A DNA stretch of 13,337 nt from Bacteroidota bacterium. Its GTDB lineage: Bacteria; Bacteroidota; Bacteroidia; Flavobacteriales; Weeksellaceae. The translations under genes were made by a program, and so were the position numbers. Where the stretch lies: contig JAFAAJ010000190.1 of the NCBI GenBank assembly GCA_023426625.1, positions 1 to 13,337 on the forward strand. The letters run 5' to 3'. The notes under the pieces are model-generated. The model saw nothing but the letters and a program-made list of their open reading frames with translations, had not been told where the DNA came from and ran no database searches. The stretch's first letter is position 1; each line of letters opens with the position of its first letter. Positions 13,204 through 13,337 of this stretch are shown here, piece after piece.

Positions 13204-13337
13204 ATGAGCAAGTATAAATTATCCCCCGAACAAAGCAATGAATTATTAAAAGTTCTTCAAAACCGTTTCGAAAAAAATATGAATCGTCATAAAGGCCTTG
13301 ATTGGAACAAAATACAGTCAAAACTGGAAGCCAATCC
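13204..13337 (+). CDS. DUF4256 family protein, N-terminal part
   Basis: The first 44 codons are visible before the right edge: MSKYKLSPEQSNELLKVL then FEKNMNRHKGLDWNKIQSKLEANP. FEKNMxRHKGLxW followed by VQxKLEAN is the characteristic opening of DUF4256 proteins, whose role is unknown. It begins 40 nt after the DoxX-like stop with an AT-rich spacer and no terminator, so it is probably the fifth gene of the ArsR operon. Confidence 0.82.
   Translation, partial: MSKYKLSPEQSNELLKVLQNRFEKNMNRHKGLDWNKIQSKLEAN

Noticed and set aside
1..13337. CRISPR array, tRNA or rRNA gene, insertion sequence or attachment site
   Set aside because: No regularly spaced repeats, cloverleaf sequences, transposase reading frames or long terminal inverted repeats were seen on either strand.

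Overview
The window looks like a chromosomal segment from a Flavobacteriia species, most likely Chryseobacterium or a close Weeksellaceae relative. The support is low GC content, AT-rich intergenic gaps, little sign of Shine-Dalgarno sequences, several promoters of the Bacteroidota type (TTG, about 19 nt, TAnnTTTG), and gene content: ligase-associated exonuclease/ligase/helicase, NDH-2, an ArsR-AHSA1-YdeI-DoxX-DUF4256 run. The genus assignment is from recognition, not from any search.

Left part, minus strand (1-3291): a compact ligase-associated DNA repair module read right to left: an MBL-fold exonuclease, an ATP-dependent DNA ligase, and the N-terminal 208 residues of a DEXH-box helicase that runs off the left edge. 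The helicase frame follows the ligase stop codon with no gap.

Next (3339-5147, minus strand): a TetR-family repressor, a perfect 24-bp palindrome immediately behind it, then a small operon encoding a His-containing four-helix membrane protein, a DUF3817 membrane protein and a membrane-anchored single-domain rhodanese, closed by a strong terminator. Divergent from it (5217-6556, plus strand) are a cytosolic FrnE-like DsbA oxidoreductase and an MTA/SAH-type nucleosidase behind a good promoter. A Crp/Fnr-family regulator (minus strand) faces them; a terminator and a possible tiny RNA lie in the convergent gap.

Middle (7524-10410): a type II NADH dehydrogenase gene on the minus strand, broken by an apparent one-base loss in a homopolymer, and a divergent phosphatidylserine-decarboxylase-like gene with an N-terminal PSDC domain, the architecture of PsiD-type aromatic amino acid decarboxylases. 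A clean terminator ends it. After it comes a short AT-rich accessory piece: an M41 (FtsH-peptidase)-like HEAGH protein without an ATPase domain, split over two overlapping frames, followed by a 376-nt gene-free stretch with a repeated small hairpin.

Right part, plus strand (11326-13337): a stress-type operon with an ArsR repressor, an AHSA1/SRPBCC protein, a DUF1801/OmdA (YdeI-like) protein, a DoxX-like membrane protein and the start of a DUF4256 protein. The promoter is overlaid by two copies of a 16-bp imperfect palindrome, very likely the ArsR autoregulatory operators. The most unusual items are the split M41-like protein, the broken NDH-2, the PsiD-like decarboxylase, the perfect TetR palindrome and the double ArsR operator.
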